Shown piece after piece: positions 15,635 to 23,429 of a stretch of DNA of 44,862 nucleotides. The notes beneath the pieces were generated by a model that was given only the letters and a program-made list of their open reading frames with translations, was not told the DNA's origin and did no database searches. Every line of letters starts with the position of its first letter. Position 1 is the first letter of the stretch. The stretch is taken from NCBI GenBank assembly GCA_024689485.1, contig JAILDK010000078.1, positions 1 to 44,862 of the forward strand, given 5' to 3'. The DNA is from Fibrobacter sp. (GTDB lineage: Bacteria > Fibrobacterota > Fibrobacteria > Fibrobacterales > Fibrobacteraceae). The translations under genes and the position numbers were made by a program.

Positions 15635-17674
15635 TTAATGGACGCCGTCCGCGTTTCCTTGCGGCATCAAGGCGTACCATTTCTGAATTTTTTCTTGAAC
15701 CTCTGGAGAAAATCCCGGCTTGTTGTCGAGGATTTCTTCGGCGGTATCCAGAATGCGCTGGATGAGTTCCTTGTCTTGAATCCAGTCGAACCAGCGGAAG
15801 ACCCAGGCTCCGCTCTGTTCGGAGCCTTCGAGGTTTCCGGCGCCACGGTCCTGCATATCCATTTCGGCAATTTCAAAACCGTTGTCGGTACTTGAAAAAC
15901 GGGAAAGCCTTTCGTGCGCAGGGCTTGCTTGCGGAACGATGAGAAAGCACCAGGCTTCTTGATTTCCACGGCCTACGCGTCCGCGGAGCTGGTGCAGCTG
16001 GGCAAGCCCAAAACGGTCCGGGGCGTCGATAACCATGAGGTTTGCTTCCGGAACGTTCACGCCGACTTCGATTACGGTCGTGGCGACGAGAACCTGGATT
16101 TTTCCGGTTGCGAAATCGTTCAGAATGCGGTCGCGTTCTTCTTCGTCCATTTGACCGTGGATCGCGCCGACCTTCCATTCGGAGGTGAAAGAGGCAAGCT
16201 CTTCGGCAACTTCGTCGACGCTTTTCGCGCCGCCTTCGTCATCGATTTCTACACGGCTCACGACCCAGTAAAGACGGTTTCCCGTTTTCACTTCCTTGAG
16301 AAGGAACTTTTTCATGTCGTCGCGCTTGGCAGGATCAACAAGGCGCGTTTTCACGGGCTTTCTGCCGGCGGGCTTTTCATTTAAAACGATTGGGGTCAAG
16401 TCGCCGTAGAGCGTCATGGCGAGGCTTCGCGGAATAGGCGTTGCGCTCATCACGAGCAGGTCGGGAAAATGTCCTTTTTTCAGAAGCGCTTCGCGCTGGT
16501 TCACGCCAAAGCGGTGCTGCTCATCGATCACGACAAAGGTGAGATTCTGGAAAAGAACATCTTTGGAAAACAGGGCATGGGTTCCGATGACGACCTGCGT
16601 CATTCCCATTTGAAGTTCTCCGGAGATGGTCTTTTTTTCGGTGGCGCTGCACGCTCCGAGAAGGAGTGCCGTGCGGATGCCCGCCTTGTCGAAGAAAGGC
16701 TTTAAGTTTTTGTAATGCTGACGGGCGAGGATGTCGGTCGGAGCCATCAGGGCACACTGTTCGCCGCCTTTGGCGACGGCGAGCATCGCGAGCATGGCGA
16801 CGACCGTTTTGCCGCTGCCGACGTCACCCTGGAGCAGGGCGTGGAACTGTTTCTTGCCGCGGAGTCCTTCGCAGATCTGGTTTACGGCATTCGACTGCCC
16901 GGCGGTGAGCGTAAACGGCAAAGAGGCTTTGGCTTCGGCGATGGCGGAATCGCTTAGGCTGCGGGCCTGTCCGCGGAAGGCGAGGCTTCGACGGCGCACG
17001 TTCATGCGCAGGCAGAACGGCAACAGTTCGAGCTTTTTCAGTTGGAGCTTGGCCTGCATCGCTTCGGCAAAAGTCTTTGGCATGTGCAGGCTTTTTAAGT
17101 TCTGCAGCACGGGCTTTAATCCCATGAACTCGGTGAGTTCCGAAGGGGGAGCGTCCGGAACGGAAAGGTTCGGCATCGCAAAAATTTTGGGGTACAGCGT
17201 GCGGAAAAACTTTTGTTCGATTTTTGCGGAATGTTCCTCTTCCGTAATTGTATAGACCGGTTCGATGCCGCCCGAAAAATCTTCGTCTTCGCTCATGCGC
17301 TGCATTTCGGGATGCACCAGCTGTAAACCGCGGTAGTTGCCGAGTTTTCCGATCACGCACCAGCGCGTTCCCACGGAAATCGTTTTTGCCCAGTGACGGG
17401 CTCCGCGGAAAAAGACAAGGCTCACCTGACCCGTTCCGTCATCGAGGACAGCCATATAGCGGGAAGTCCTGCCTGGAATGAATCCGGCGCGGGTAATTTT
17501 ACCGATGAGAATCACGTTCTCCCCGACATGGCTTTCGGATAATTTGTTCAAACGCGTGCGGTCTAGCCAAGTGCGCGGAATGTTGTAAAGAAGATCCGAA
17601 ACGGAGCGAAGCCCGGAAGCGTTGAGCGCTTTGAGGCGTTTCGGTCCGAGGCCTGGGAGAGTAGACAAGTCCAT
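15635..17674 (-). CDS. recG: ATP-dependent DNA helicase RecG
   Basis: RecG remodels stalled replication forks and branches. From the ATG at 17674 the protein is 679 residues, a normal length. It shows an N-terminal helix-hairpin-like LPGLGPKR, an OB/wedge domain (about 55-150), Walker A GDVGSGKT near 283, DEQHRFG near 377, and the C-terminal motif QLRGRVGRG. Extending upstream would add a hydrophobic, low-quality tail that overlaps the divergent gene, so I reject it. A TATTTT box exactly 6 nt before this ATG supports the start. Confidence 0.94.
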   Translation of the reverse strand: MDLSTLPGLGPKRLKALNASGLRSVSDLLYNIPRTWLDRTRLNKLSESHVGENVILIGKITRAGFIPGRTSRYMAVLDDGTGQVSLVFFRGARHWAKTISVGTRWCVIGKLGNYRGLQLVHPEMQRMSEDEDFSGGIEPVYTITEEEHSAKIEQKFFRTLYPKIFAMPNLSVPDAPPSELTEFMGLKPVLQNLKSLHMPKTFAEAMQAKLQLKKLELLPFCLRMNVRRRSLAFRGQARSLSDSAIAEAKASLPFTLTAGQSNAVNQICEGLRGKKQFHALLQGDVGSGKTVVAMLAMLAVAKGGEQCALMAPTDILARQHYKNLKPFFDKAGIRTALLLGACSATEKKTISGELQMGMTQVVIGTHALFSKDVLFQNLTFVVIDEQHRFGVNQREALLKKGHFPDLLVMSATPIPRSLAMTLYGDLTPIVLNEKPAGRKPVKTRLVDPAKRDDMKKFLLKEVKTGNRLYWVVSRVEIDDEGGAKSVDEVAEELASFTSEWKVGAIHGQMDEEERDRILNDFATGKIQVLVATTVIEVGVNVPEANLMVIDAPDRFGLAQLHQLRGRVGRGNQEAWCFLIVPQASPAHERLSRFSSTDNGFEIAEMDMQDRGAGNLEGSEQSGAWVFRWFDWIQDKELIQRILDTAEEILDNKPGFSPEVQEKIQKWYALMPQGNADGVH

Positions 17675-17680
17675 GTGGAA

Positions 17681-17686
17681 AAAATA
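17681..17686 (-). promoter_or_regulatory. -10-like TATTTT, leaderless start of recG
   Basis: TATTTT on the minus strand is followed by 6 nt (TTCCAC) and the recG ATG, with no ribosome site. It lies only 2 bp from the -10 candidate of the divergent gene at 17718, so the two promoters are back to back. Confidence 0.5.
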
Positions 17687-17688
17687 CC

Positions 17689-17694
17689 TATATT
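17689..17694 (+). promoter_or_regulatory. candidate -10 (TATATT) for gene at 17718
   Basis: TATATT lies 23 nt before the ATG at 17718, and AAAAGGA (17706-17712) gives a normal ribosome site 5 nt before the ATG. This is a leadered promoter next to the leaderless recG promoter. Confidence 0.4.
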
Positions 17695-17717
17695 TTTTGA
17701 AAACCAAAAGGATTTCT

Positions 17718-18119
17718 ATGAAAAAGATTCTCGCGATGCTCCTCTTGTTTTCTGCATTTCTTTTTGCCGGCGAATTGACGGTGGAAGGAAAGCTCGCAGA
17801 AATTCCGGGCAAGATGCCGCCTAACGATCTTTATAACTACGTGTACGTTCTCAAGTACAAAGTGACGAAGGTGGTGGACGGCAAATTCGAAGGCAAGGAA
17901 ATCCTCGTCGGCGTTTACAACCCGCTGATCGCCCGCGGCCAGGTGAAAGACAAAATGGCAGACAAGGCGAAGGGTGACGTGCGCGCTTTTAAGGCGGGCG
18001 ACAAGCATACGCTCAAGCTCGTGAAGCTCGAAGGCAATTACGACGGCGCCGTGGAAGACGAATACTTTGACGACGAATCCGAACGTTATTTGGCCGTGGA
18101 AGTGTTGAAGGCGAAGTAA
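17718..18119 (+). CDS. small secreted protein upstream of the O-acyltransferase
   Basis: The 133 residues start with a clear signal peptide (MKKILAML, hydrophobic core, cleavage after FAG or nearby). The mature part has alternating strands beginning ELTVEGKLAEIPG and VYVLKYKVTKVVDG, which could be an OB-like or beta-sandwich fold. I do not recognise the family. It ends 6 bp before the MBOAT gene, so the two are probably co-transcribed and the product may act in the periplasm with that enzyme. The ATG was chosen for its ribosome site and signal peptide. Confidence 0.6.
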   Translation: MKKILAMLLLFSAFLFAGELTVEGKLAEIPGKMPPNDLYNYVYVLKYKVTKVVDGKFEGKEILVGVYNPLIARGQVKDKMADKAKGDVRAFKAGDKHTLKLVKLEGNYDGAVEDEYFDDESERYLAVEVLKAK

Positions 18120-18125
18120 TCTTCG

Positions 18126-19544
18126 ATGGTCTTTTCTTCGCAGATCTTTTTGTTCTATTTTCTTCCGCTCTTTTTTGCGGGGTATTATCTGCTGGTGTGG
18201 CGCAAGGCGCGCCATTCCACGCTGAATTTTTTCATCACCGTTTTCAGTTACCTTTTTTACGGCTGGATGGAACCTTGGCTTGTGCTGCTGATGTTCGGCA
18301 CAACGCTCGTGAACTATCTTGCGGGGCGCTGGATTTCGGCTTCGGGAGCTTCCAATACGCAGAGGAATCTTTCCCTGTTGCTGTCGGTAGTGGTGAATCT
18401 GGGAACCCTTGGATTCTTTAAGTATTACATGTTCACGATGGGCGGTGTGAATGCCCTGGTGGAACTTTTGGGCGGCGAGCCGTTTACGGTGTTGCGCGTT
18501 TTATTGCCGGTGGGCATTTCGTTCTACACCTTCCAGGCGATGAGCTATACGATTGACGTGTGGCGTGGCGATGCGCCGCCTGTGAAAAACTTTGCGACTT
18601 TTGCTTGCTATGTGGCGCTTTTTCCGCAGCTGGTGGCTGGCCCGATCGTGCGTTACAATACGGTTGCGGAAGAGCTGGATACGCGTGAGCATACATCCGA
18701 AAATTGGATGCGCGGCATGACGTATTTCTGCATCGGCTTTGCAAAAAAGATCTTGATTGCAAATCAGGTCGGTGCGATTGCGGACCGCGTTTTTGAAGCG
18801 GCGGATCCGGGTGTTTTGAATTCCTGGTGGGGAAGCGTCGCCTACATGATGCAGATTTACTTTGATTTTTCTGCGTATTCGGATATGGCGGTGGGCCTTG
18901 GGCTGATGCTCGGATTCCACTTTCCGCGGAACTTCAACGGACCGTATCGTTCGGCGAGCATTTCGGAATTCTGGAGCCGTTGGCATATTTCGCTCACCCG
19001 TTGGCTGCGGGATTACCTGTACATTCCTCTCGGCGGAAACCGCGTTTCGAAACAGCGGACCTATGTGAATTTGTTTTTGGTGATGTTTGCTTCGGGCGTG
19101 TGGCATGGTGCGGCGATGACGTTTATCTGCTGGGGCCTTTACCACGCCTTTTTTATGATCGTGGAACGCTTTAACGGCAAACAGGCGCTTTATTCCAAGG
19201 CTCCGAAGATCGCGCAGGTTTTGTTCACGCAGATCATTGTGCTGTTCGGCTGGGTGCTGTTCCGTTCCCCGGATATTGCGTCGGCCGTTCACATGTGGGG
19301 TTCGATGCTCGGCCTTGTGCCGGTGAATCCTGCAAATCCAATCCTGACGGCAGAAATCTTTACGCCGACTTCGATCGTCTTTATGACTTTGGCGTTTGTC
19401 CTTGCGATTTCACCGCTTCGCGCTTATGATTGGTGCCAAAAGCTGAGCCCCGTTCGGACTTTGGCCGCTTTTGCGCTTTTTGCTTTTGCGGTGCTTGCGC
19501 TCTTTACGCAAACGTACAATCCGTTTTTGTATTTCCAGTTTTAA
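18126..19544 (+). CDS. MBOAT-family O-acyltransferase (AlgI-like)
   Basis: The 472-residue integral membrane protein has about ten or more hydrophobic helices. AlgI-type motifs are clear: LLPVGISFYTFQAMSY near 125, FWSRWHISLTRWLRDY (H287), PLGGNR, and ASGVWHGA with the likely catalytic H327. Such proteins move acyl groups, usually acetyl, across the inner membrane to a periplasmic SGNH-type partner that modifies a polysaccharide or cell-wall glycan. A plausible partner (AlgJ/AlgX-like) lies 11.7 kb away at 31280, not adjacent. The AT-richer block starts just after this gene. Confidence 0.88.
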   Translation: MVFSSQIFLFYFLPLFFAGYYLLVWRKARHSTLNFFITVFSYLFYGWMEPWLVLLMFGTTLVNYLAGRWISASGASNTQRNLSLLLSVVVNLGTLGFFKYYMFTMGGVNALVELLGGEPFTVLRVLLPVGISFYTFQAMSYTIDVWRGDAPPVKNFATFACYVALFPQLVAGPIVRYNTVAEELDTREHTSENWMRGMTYFCIGFAKKILIANQVGAIADRVFEAADPGVLNSWWGSVAYMMQIYFDFSAYSDMAVGLGLMLGFHFPRNFNGPYRSASISEFWSRWHISLTRWLRDYLYIPLGGNRVSKQRTYVNLFLVMFASGVWHGAAMTFICWGLYHAFFMIVERFNGKQALYSKAPKIAQVLFTQIIVLFGWVLFRSPDIASAVHMWGSMLGLVPVNPANPILTAEIFTPTSIVFMTLAFVLAISPLRAYDWCQKLSPVRTLAAFALFAFAVLALFTQTYNPFLYFQF

Positions 19545-19622
19545 GGAAAGTAGAATTTTTTTATTTGATTTTTTGTAGTTTTGGATAGGCTCTGGCGGCG
19601 GAATCCCGCTTGCAAGCCTTAT

Positions 19623-19652
19623 TTGAATTGAAAAAAGATCTTTTGCTATATC
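19623..19652 (+). promoter_or_regulatory. candidate promoter for ORF6N gene
   Basis: TTGAAT (19623-19628), an 18-bp spacer and TATATC (19647-19652) form a sigma70-like pair. Transcription would start near 19659, upstream of both plausible starts of the next gene (19676 and 19709). Confidence 0.4.
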
Positions 19653-19708
19653 CCCGATGGAATTTGGGAGTTCTTATGGCAAGAGGTCTTTTTTTTATGG
19701 GAGCGAAA

Positions 19709-20704
19709 ATGAAAAAAGATGAAAGTCATGAGATTGTCGCGTTAAATTCTTTGACAGCGACAGGCATTGAGAAGATGATTCTTGTCATTCGCGATAAACA
19801 AGTGCTACTTGACCGTGATTTGGCAATGCTTTATGGAGTGGAAACGAAGCGTATCAATGAACAGGTAAAGCGTAATATCGAAAGATTTCCAGAGGAATTC
19901 TGTTTTCAATTGAATAGGGATGAGGTTGAATTCGTGAAGTCGCAAGTTGCGACTTCACGAAACAAAGACTTTTTTTCTGGACAAAATGGTGGCAGTCGTA
20001 AGTTTCCTTATGTCTTTACAGAACAAGGCGTTGCCATGCTATCAGCTGTACTTCGTAGTAAAACGGCCATTCAAGTGAGTATAGCTATTATGGATGCTTT
20101 TGTATCCATGCGCCATTTTATGATGCAAAATGGTGGTTTTGTCAATCGTCTTTCTAATGTAGAAGCAAAAATTATAGAGCAAGATAAACAGATTCTTGCA
20201 CAAAATGAGAGAATGCTTGAACATGATCAAAAGTTGGACGAGGTTTTTGAAGCGATGGATCGAGGTGAATTGCGGGCGAAAGGTTTGTTTTATAACAATC
20301 AAGTGTTTGATGCCTATGTGTTCGTGTGTGGCTTGATTAGGCAGGCCAAAAAGAGGATTGTCTTAGTCGATAGATATGTGGACGAGAAAACTTTGGCAAT
20401 GATGCTTAAACGAGAAAAAGGGGTTTCTGTAACTATTTATACTTATGATAAAAGTAAAGTTTTTGAGGTTGACTTGTCGGTGTATAATGCTCAGTATGCC
20501 GAATGTCCTATAGAGATTTTACCCAGTTATGGAATGCATGATCGATTTTTGTTTATCGATGATACTGCATATCATTTTGGAGCTTCGCTCAAGGACTTGG
20601 GTTCTAATACCTTCTTTTTTAGCAAGGAGGAGTTTACCTTGGATGAGGTCATGAAGAAAAGTAATGAAATCGCGAAAGAAAAAGCACAGAATGAAAAATG
20701 CTAG
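19709..20704 (+). CDS. ORF6N-domain protein with PLD-like C-terminus
   Basis: The chosen ATG (19709) has GGAG 6 nt upstream and gives 331 residues; ATG 19676 is an alternative start. Residues about 12-105 match the ORF6N domain (VIRDKQVLLDRDLAMLYGV, then FTEQGVAMLSAVLRS), a DNA-binding-like module common in phages and accessory islands. A Gln/Glu-rich coiled coil follows (about 130-175). The C-terminal part has MHDRFLFIDD around H277 and GASLKDLG, resembling half of a phospholipase-D-like site without a full HKD motif. The exact cellular role of such proteins is not known. Base composition is clearly more AT-rich than in flanking housekeeping genes. A 31-bp palindrome lies within the coding sequence. 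Confidence 0.8.
   Translation: MKKDESHEIVALNSLTATGIEKMILVIRDKQVLLDRDLAMLYGVETKRINEQVKRNIERFPEEFCFQLNRDEVEFVKSQVATSRNKDFFSGQNGGSRKFPYVFTEQGVAMLSAVLRSKTAIQVSIAIMDAFVSMRHFMMQNGGFVNRLSNVEAKIIEQDKQILAQNERMLEHDQKLDEVFEAMDRGELRAKGLFYNNQVFDAYVFVCGLIRQAKKRIVLVDRYVDEKTLAMMLKREKGVSVTIYTYDKSKVFEVDLSVYNAQYAECPIEILPSYGMHDRFLFIDDTAYHFGASLKDLGSNTFFFSKEEFTLDEVMKKSNEIAKEKAQNEKC
19931..19961. repeat. 31-bp palindrome inside the ORF6N gene
   Basis: Two perfect 15-bp arms (TTCGTGAAGTCGCAA and its reverse complement) flank a single G. It lies within codons for the KSQVATS segment between the two halves of the ORF6N domain. The arms are seen directly; the function is unknown. Confidence 0.85.
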
Positions 20705-20756
20705 TTGTCGTTTTGTGTCATTTCATTAAACTATTTTTTATGAAGGAATTAACGAA

Positions 20757-20984
20757 ATGAATGAAAAATTGCAAATTATTGAAAAATCTTTAAAAGAACT
20801 CGGATTTTCAACTGAGCGAGATTTTTTACCTGTAGTTCTCGATAAGTATGTTTCTATGGGTGGCAAGTTCTCGTATTGCGGAGCCACGAATAAAAAAATG
20901 CATTTGGAACTTGATGATGAATTCCAAATGCTTGATAATATCGCCTATTCTTTGGGACTCGAATTTGTAGGATTTAAAAGCTAA
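20757..20984 (+). CDS. 75-residue protein of unknown function
   Basis: The short ORF has a good ribosome site (GAAGGA upstream of ATG 20757) and AT-rich codons like its neighbour. The product is soluble, with an N-terminal amphipathic helix and a mixed C-terminal part containing two aromatic/Gly turns. I do not recognise a family. It lies 52 bp after the ORF6N gene on the same strand and its end overlaps the convergent restriction endonuclease gene by 11 bp. It could be a regulator or inhibitor tied to the restriction system or just island cargo; no evidence decides. Confidence 0.5.
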   Translation: MNEKLQIIEKSLKELGFSTERDFLPVVLDKYVSMGGKFSYCGATNKKMHLELDDEFQMLDNIAYSLGLEFVGFKS

Positions 20985-21816
20985 AGGAAATAAGTTTTGC
21001 GTCTCGCAGATTAGCAGGGTTGTTTGGATCTTTGATGCGTATGTTGGAAATCGTTAATGCCCTTTCAGTTACCGCTAAATTTTCCAAAGATGAGGTGTTT
21101 CCAAGTGTTGCCCATTTTTCATTATTGATGATGCACATAAATGAAAAATGGTTGTTGGAATTTCGCTGGTATACATAAGAAAAAACTTTCCATGGGTTTT
21201 CTATGCCCCACATACCACGAACTCGCATATATGTTATGCCTAGGGGATCGACCTTGTTGATGTGGCCGAGTTCTCGTGATTCGGCAAATTCAATTGAAGG
21301 AATGCTTTCTACGGATTCTTTGATGGTATTCTTTATTCTCAAATAACAGGATTCGTCTGCGCAATAATCCATGCCATAGACTATGCTCAATTGTTTTAGT
21401 TGGTTGCTTTGCACGAATCCGACAACATACATGATATCTTTACAATCCCATTGTTCGGCCTTTTGGCAAGCTTGGCTTATCATTTGACTGCTTGCGAATA
21501 GCTTGTTTTTGGGGTAGCTACTATTTAAAGCTAGTGCAGAATTGGGTGATTCGATTTTCTTGACTTCAATGGCGTCTCCTCCACGTAACATGGCGTCCGG
21601 TGGGTTTGAATTGTTTCCAAGATAAGAGAATGTGTTGCTGATTTTTTCTAGTCGTTGCGCACCGTCTATATTGAATGTTCCTGCAAAAAGGTCTTTGACG
21701 TATTCTTCTAAGCCATCGCCAGAATTGTTAGCTCTGTTGTTTCCCGCAGTATTTTCAAGAAGGGAATTACTTTTGTAATTCACGAGATTGATGATTGCAT
21801 CAATGATATTGCTCAT
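20974..21816 (-). CDS. NgoPII-like type II restriction endonuclease
   Basis: The 280-residue product resembles the NgoPII endonuclease family, whose members cut GGCC. An N-terminal RANNSGDGLEEYVKDLF block and a PD-(D/E)XK site are visible: D74 in PPD, then E84-V-K86 in DAIEVKK. A conserved-looking ALNSSYPKNKL follows. The start overlaps the methyltransferase stop (ATGA), so methyltransferase then nuclease is the operon order, which protects DNA before cutting can begin. GGCC specificity is inferred from both family resemblances. No frameshift is seen, so it is probably active. Confidence 0.82.
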   Translation of the reverse strand: MSNIIDAIINLVNYKSNSLLENTAGNNRANNSGDGLEEYVKDLFAGTFNIDGAQRLEKISNTFSYLGNNSNPPDAMLRGGDAIEVKKIESPNSALALNSSYPKNKLFASSQMISQACQKAEQWDCKDIMYVVGFVQSNQLKQLSIVYGMDYCADESCYLRIKNTIKESVESIPSIEFAESRELGHINKVDPLGITYMRVRGMWGIENPWKVFSYVYQRNSNNHFSFMCIINNEKWATLGNTSSLENLAVTERALTISNIRIKDPNNPANLRDAKLISFSF

Positions 21817-22802
21817 TTCAAATCCTTTTTGATTTGCATTGCCATAGCGTAGGCAAGATTAACAGGAACTGCATTGCCGATGACTTTATAGCCAACAGAA
21901 ACATCTTTATAGATGAACTTGTAATCGTCGGGAAATGTTTGAATTCTTGCACATTCACGAACGCTTAATCGTCTATATTCTGATTCGTGACCTGGTGCGA
22001 AAATTTGCTTGTTCTTTTCGACCTTGACCATCTTGGGCGCTTTGGGGTGAAGTGGAGCTTGTCGTCCGCCCGCTTGAATTGTAAATGAAGGCTCGTCCCA
22101 GCTACGCACTCTATTGCGTGACATGAATATGGGAGAAAACCCTCCAGTCATATATTCATGATTGGGAATGCTTAAGTCTTTATTTGCTTTGTTGAATTTT
22201 TGGGCGGGAACGGCTTCTGGCAAATCGCCAATAGCTTCCTTTAGATTAGGTTTATGTTCTAAAGGTTCTGGATGAATGAATTTTTTGTTTAAATCTTTTC
22301 TGTAACCAACGATGATGACTCGTTCTCTGTCTTCGGGAACATTGTAATCATTTGCATTGACGAGCTTCCAGGAAACATTATATCCGGCTTCTTCGAATTT
22401 ATTTAAAAACTCTTGGAATGATTTATAATGTCTAGAGCTAAGAATCCCTGATACGTTTTCGCATAAGAAAAACTTCGGTTGTTTCGCTTTTAATACGCGA
22501 ATGTAGTCATAAAACAATTGCCCTCGTTTGTCGTTTATCCCTCTTCCAGCTCCAGCTTCGCTCCAACTTTGACAAGGTGGTCCACCAAGAATACCATCGC
22601 AATCTGGAATCTCGTTTTCAGAAATCTCCGTTATACTTCTATGATCTAAAGGAACGCTTGGATAATTGGCTTCGAAAGTTGCCCATATGGATTTGTCGTA
22701 TTCGTTTGCCCATATGATTTTAAATCCAGCGTTTTCAAAACCTTTGTCTAGTCCACCGCATCCCGAGAAGAGAGAGACTATTTTAAAAGCTGTTTTTGCC
22801 AC
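21813..22802 (-). CDS. DNA cytosine-5 methyltransferase, predicted GGCC-specific
   Basis: The chosen GTG start (22802) has GGAG 7 nt upstream and gives 329 residues beginning just before the KIVSLFSGCGGLD SAM motif; ATG 22839-22841 would add 13 residues but has no ribosome site. C5-methyltransferase motifs are complete: GGPPCQSWSE with nucleophile C77, CENVSG, RERVIIVG, VRECARIQTFPDD and GNAVPVNLA. The target-recognition region has IFMSRNRVRSWDEPSFTIQA, closely like M.HaeIII and M.NgoPII, which methylate GGCC. Codon use is AT-rich like the rest of the block. It is paired with the downstream nuclease gene. Confidence 0.9.
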   Translation of the reverse strand: MAKTAFKIVSLFSGCGGLDKGFENAGFKIIWANEYDKSIWATFEANYPSVPLDHRSITEISENEIPDCDGILGGPPCQSWSEAGAGRGINDKRGQLFYDYIRVLKAKQPKFFLCENVSGILSSRHYKSFQEFLNKFEEAGYNVSWKLVNANDYNVPEDRERVIIVGYRKDLNKKFIHPEPLEHKPNLKEAIGDLPEAVPAQKFNKANKDLSIPNHEYMTGGFSPIFMSRNRVRSWDEPSFTIQAGGRQAPLHPKAPKMVKVEKNKQIFAPGHESEYRRLSVRECARIQTFPDDYKFIYKDVSVGYKVIGNAVPVNLAYAMAMQIKKDLK

Positions 22803-22820
22803 TGCTCGCTCCGTGTTGAA

Positions 22821-22836
22821 AGTGAACGAGTTCACT
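22821..22836. promoter_or_regulatory. palindrome upstream of methyltransferase start
   Basis: AGTGAAC-GA-GTTCACT has perfect 7-bp arms and a 2-bp spacer. It lies 19 bp upstream of the GTG start on the transcript or promoter side. The size and position suit an operator for a dimeric regulator, as in many restriction-modification systems, but no controller gene is seen. Confidence 0.4.
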
Positions 22837-22886
22837 CTCATTGGAGCGGTTCTGGCCGATTCGCTTGGCCGGGGTGCGGACAAAAA

Positions 22887-22922
22887 AAGAAAGGGCGGGG
22901 AGCCGACTCACTCCTCGCCTAA
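22887..22922 (-). terminator. intrinsic terminator, minus strand
   Basis: Reading the minus strand, GGCGAGGAG and CTCCCCGCC (one G-U pair) enclose an 8-nt loop and are followed by CTTTCTTTTTTTG. It would end a leftward transcript arriving from the repeat region just before the methyltransferase gene. Confidence 0.65.
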
Positions 22923-23023
22923 AAGCGTGACATTTTCAAAAGAATACAATACACCCGCAACAATCCTGTAAAGGATAGCTTTACCCTTTCAGGGTTCGCA
23001 ATGACACTCAAAAAAGTGTTTCT

Positions 23024-23039
23024 TGCGAATGAATTCGCA
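23024..23039. repeat. second 7-2-7 palindrome
   Basis: TGCGAAT-GA-ATTCGCA has perfect 7-bp arms and the same GA spacer as the palindrome at 22821. The arm sequence differs. No gene start is adjacent. Confidence 0.5.
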
Positions 23040-23137
23040 CAAGCATTGCGAAACGCCCCTGAACGCATATTGCGATTAGGGTACACTACGCCCTATCCCA
23101 CGGGCTATGGCGAGTTATTGCCTTATTCTTTGTGTTT

Positions 23138-23171
23138 GAAAGTGTCTAGTTTCCAGATGAAGAACAAGAGC
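23138..23171 (+). repeat. 34-bp direct repeat, copy 1
   Basis: It begins GAAAGTGTCTAGTTTCCAGA and differs from the copy at 23430 at one base. Weaker similarity (GCCTTATTCT) extends about 20 bp to the left in both copies. Confidence 0.85.
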
Positions 23172-23230
23172 GATACTCAGGTGAGTGTTTGCAATTGTTC
23201 TTGCAGCCAAAATCAATCTTTTTTGGATAT

Positions 23231-23310
23231 AAAAAAGGCGTGAAGTTGAATGCACTTACCATCTGGAGGCCTAGACTGCCCGAACACAATAAGTGCAAAC
23301 AACTCACGCC
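23231..23310 (-). terminator. long hairpin with T-tract, minus strand
   Basis: Arms at 23237-23258 and 23290-23310 pair over 19 bp (7 + bulged A + 4 + 2x2 internal loop + 8). On the minus strand the stem is followed by TTTTTTATA, the form of an intrinsic terminator. The loop holds GTCTAG and TCCAGATGG, complementary to the direct repeats. Confidence 0.5.
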
Positions 23311-23429
23311 CCAAAAGGCCGCTTACATACAGGAAAACTGCTATTTTAGCAATAGACCATATAGCAAAACGATGCGGCAGGCACATGCCAGTCGCAGACG
23401 TGAGCGTTCGCCTTATTCTCCGTATTCAT

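Noticed and set aside
19610-19708. earlier start for the ORF6N gene
   Set aside because: It would begin upstream of the candidate promoter and add residues not typical of the family.
23001-23243. 80-residue plus-strand ORF in the repeat region
   Set aside because: It begins inside the inverted decamer repeat, has no ribosome site, crosses the direct repeat and is Cys/Ser-rich and low quality. Probably chance.
23237-23310. integron attC-like site
   Set aside because: One arm contains a GTTRRRY match, but the paired RYYYAAC box is missing and there is no integrase.
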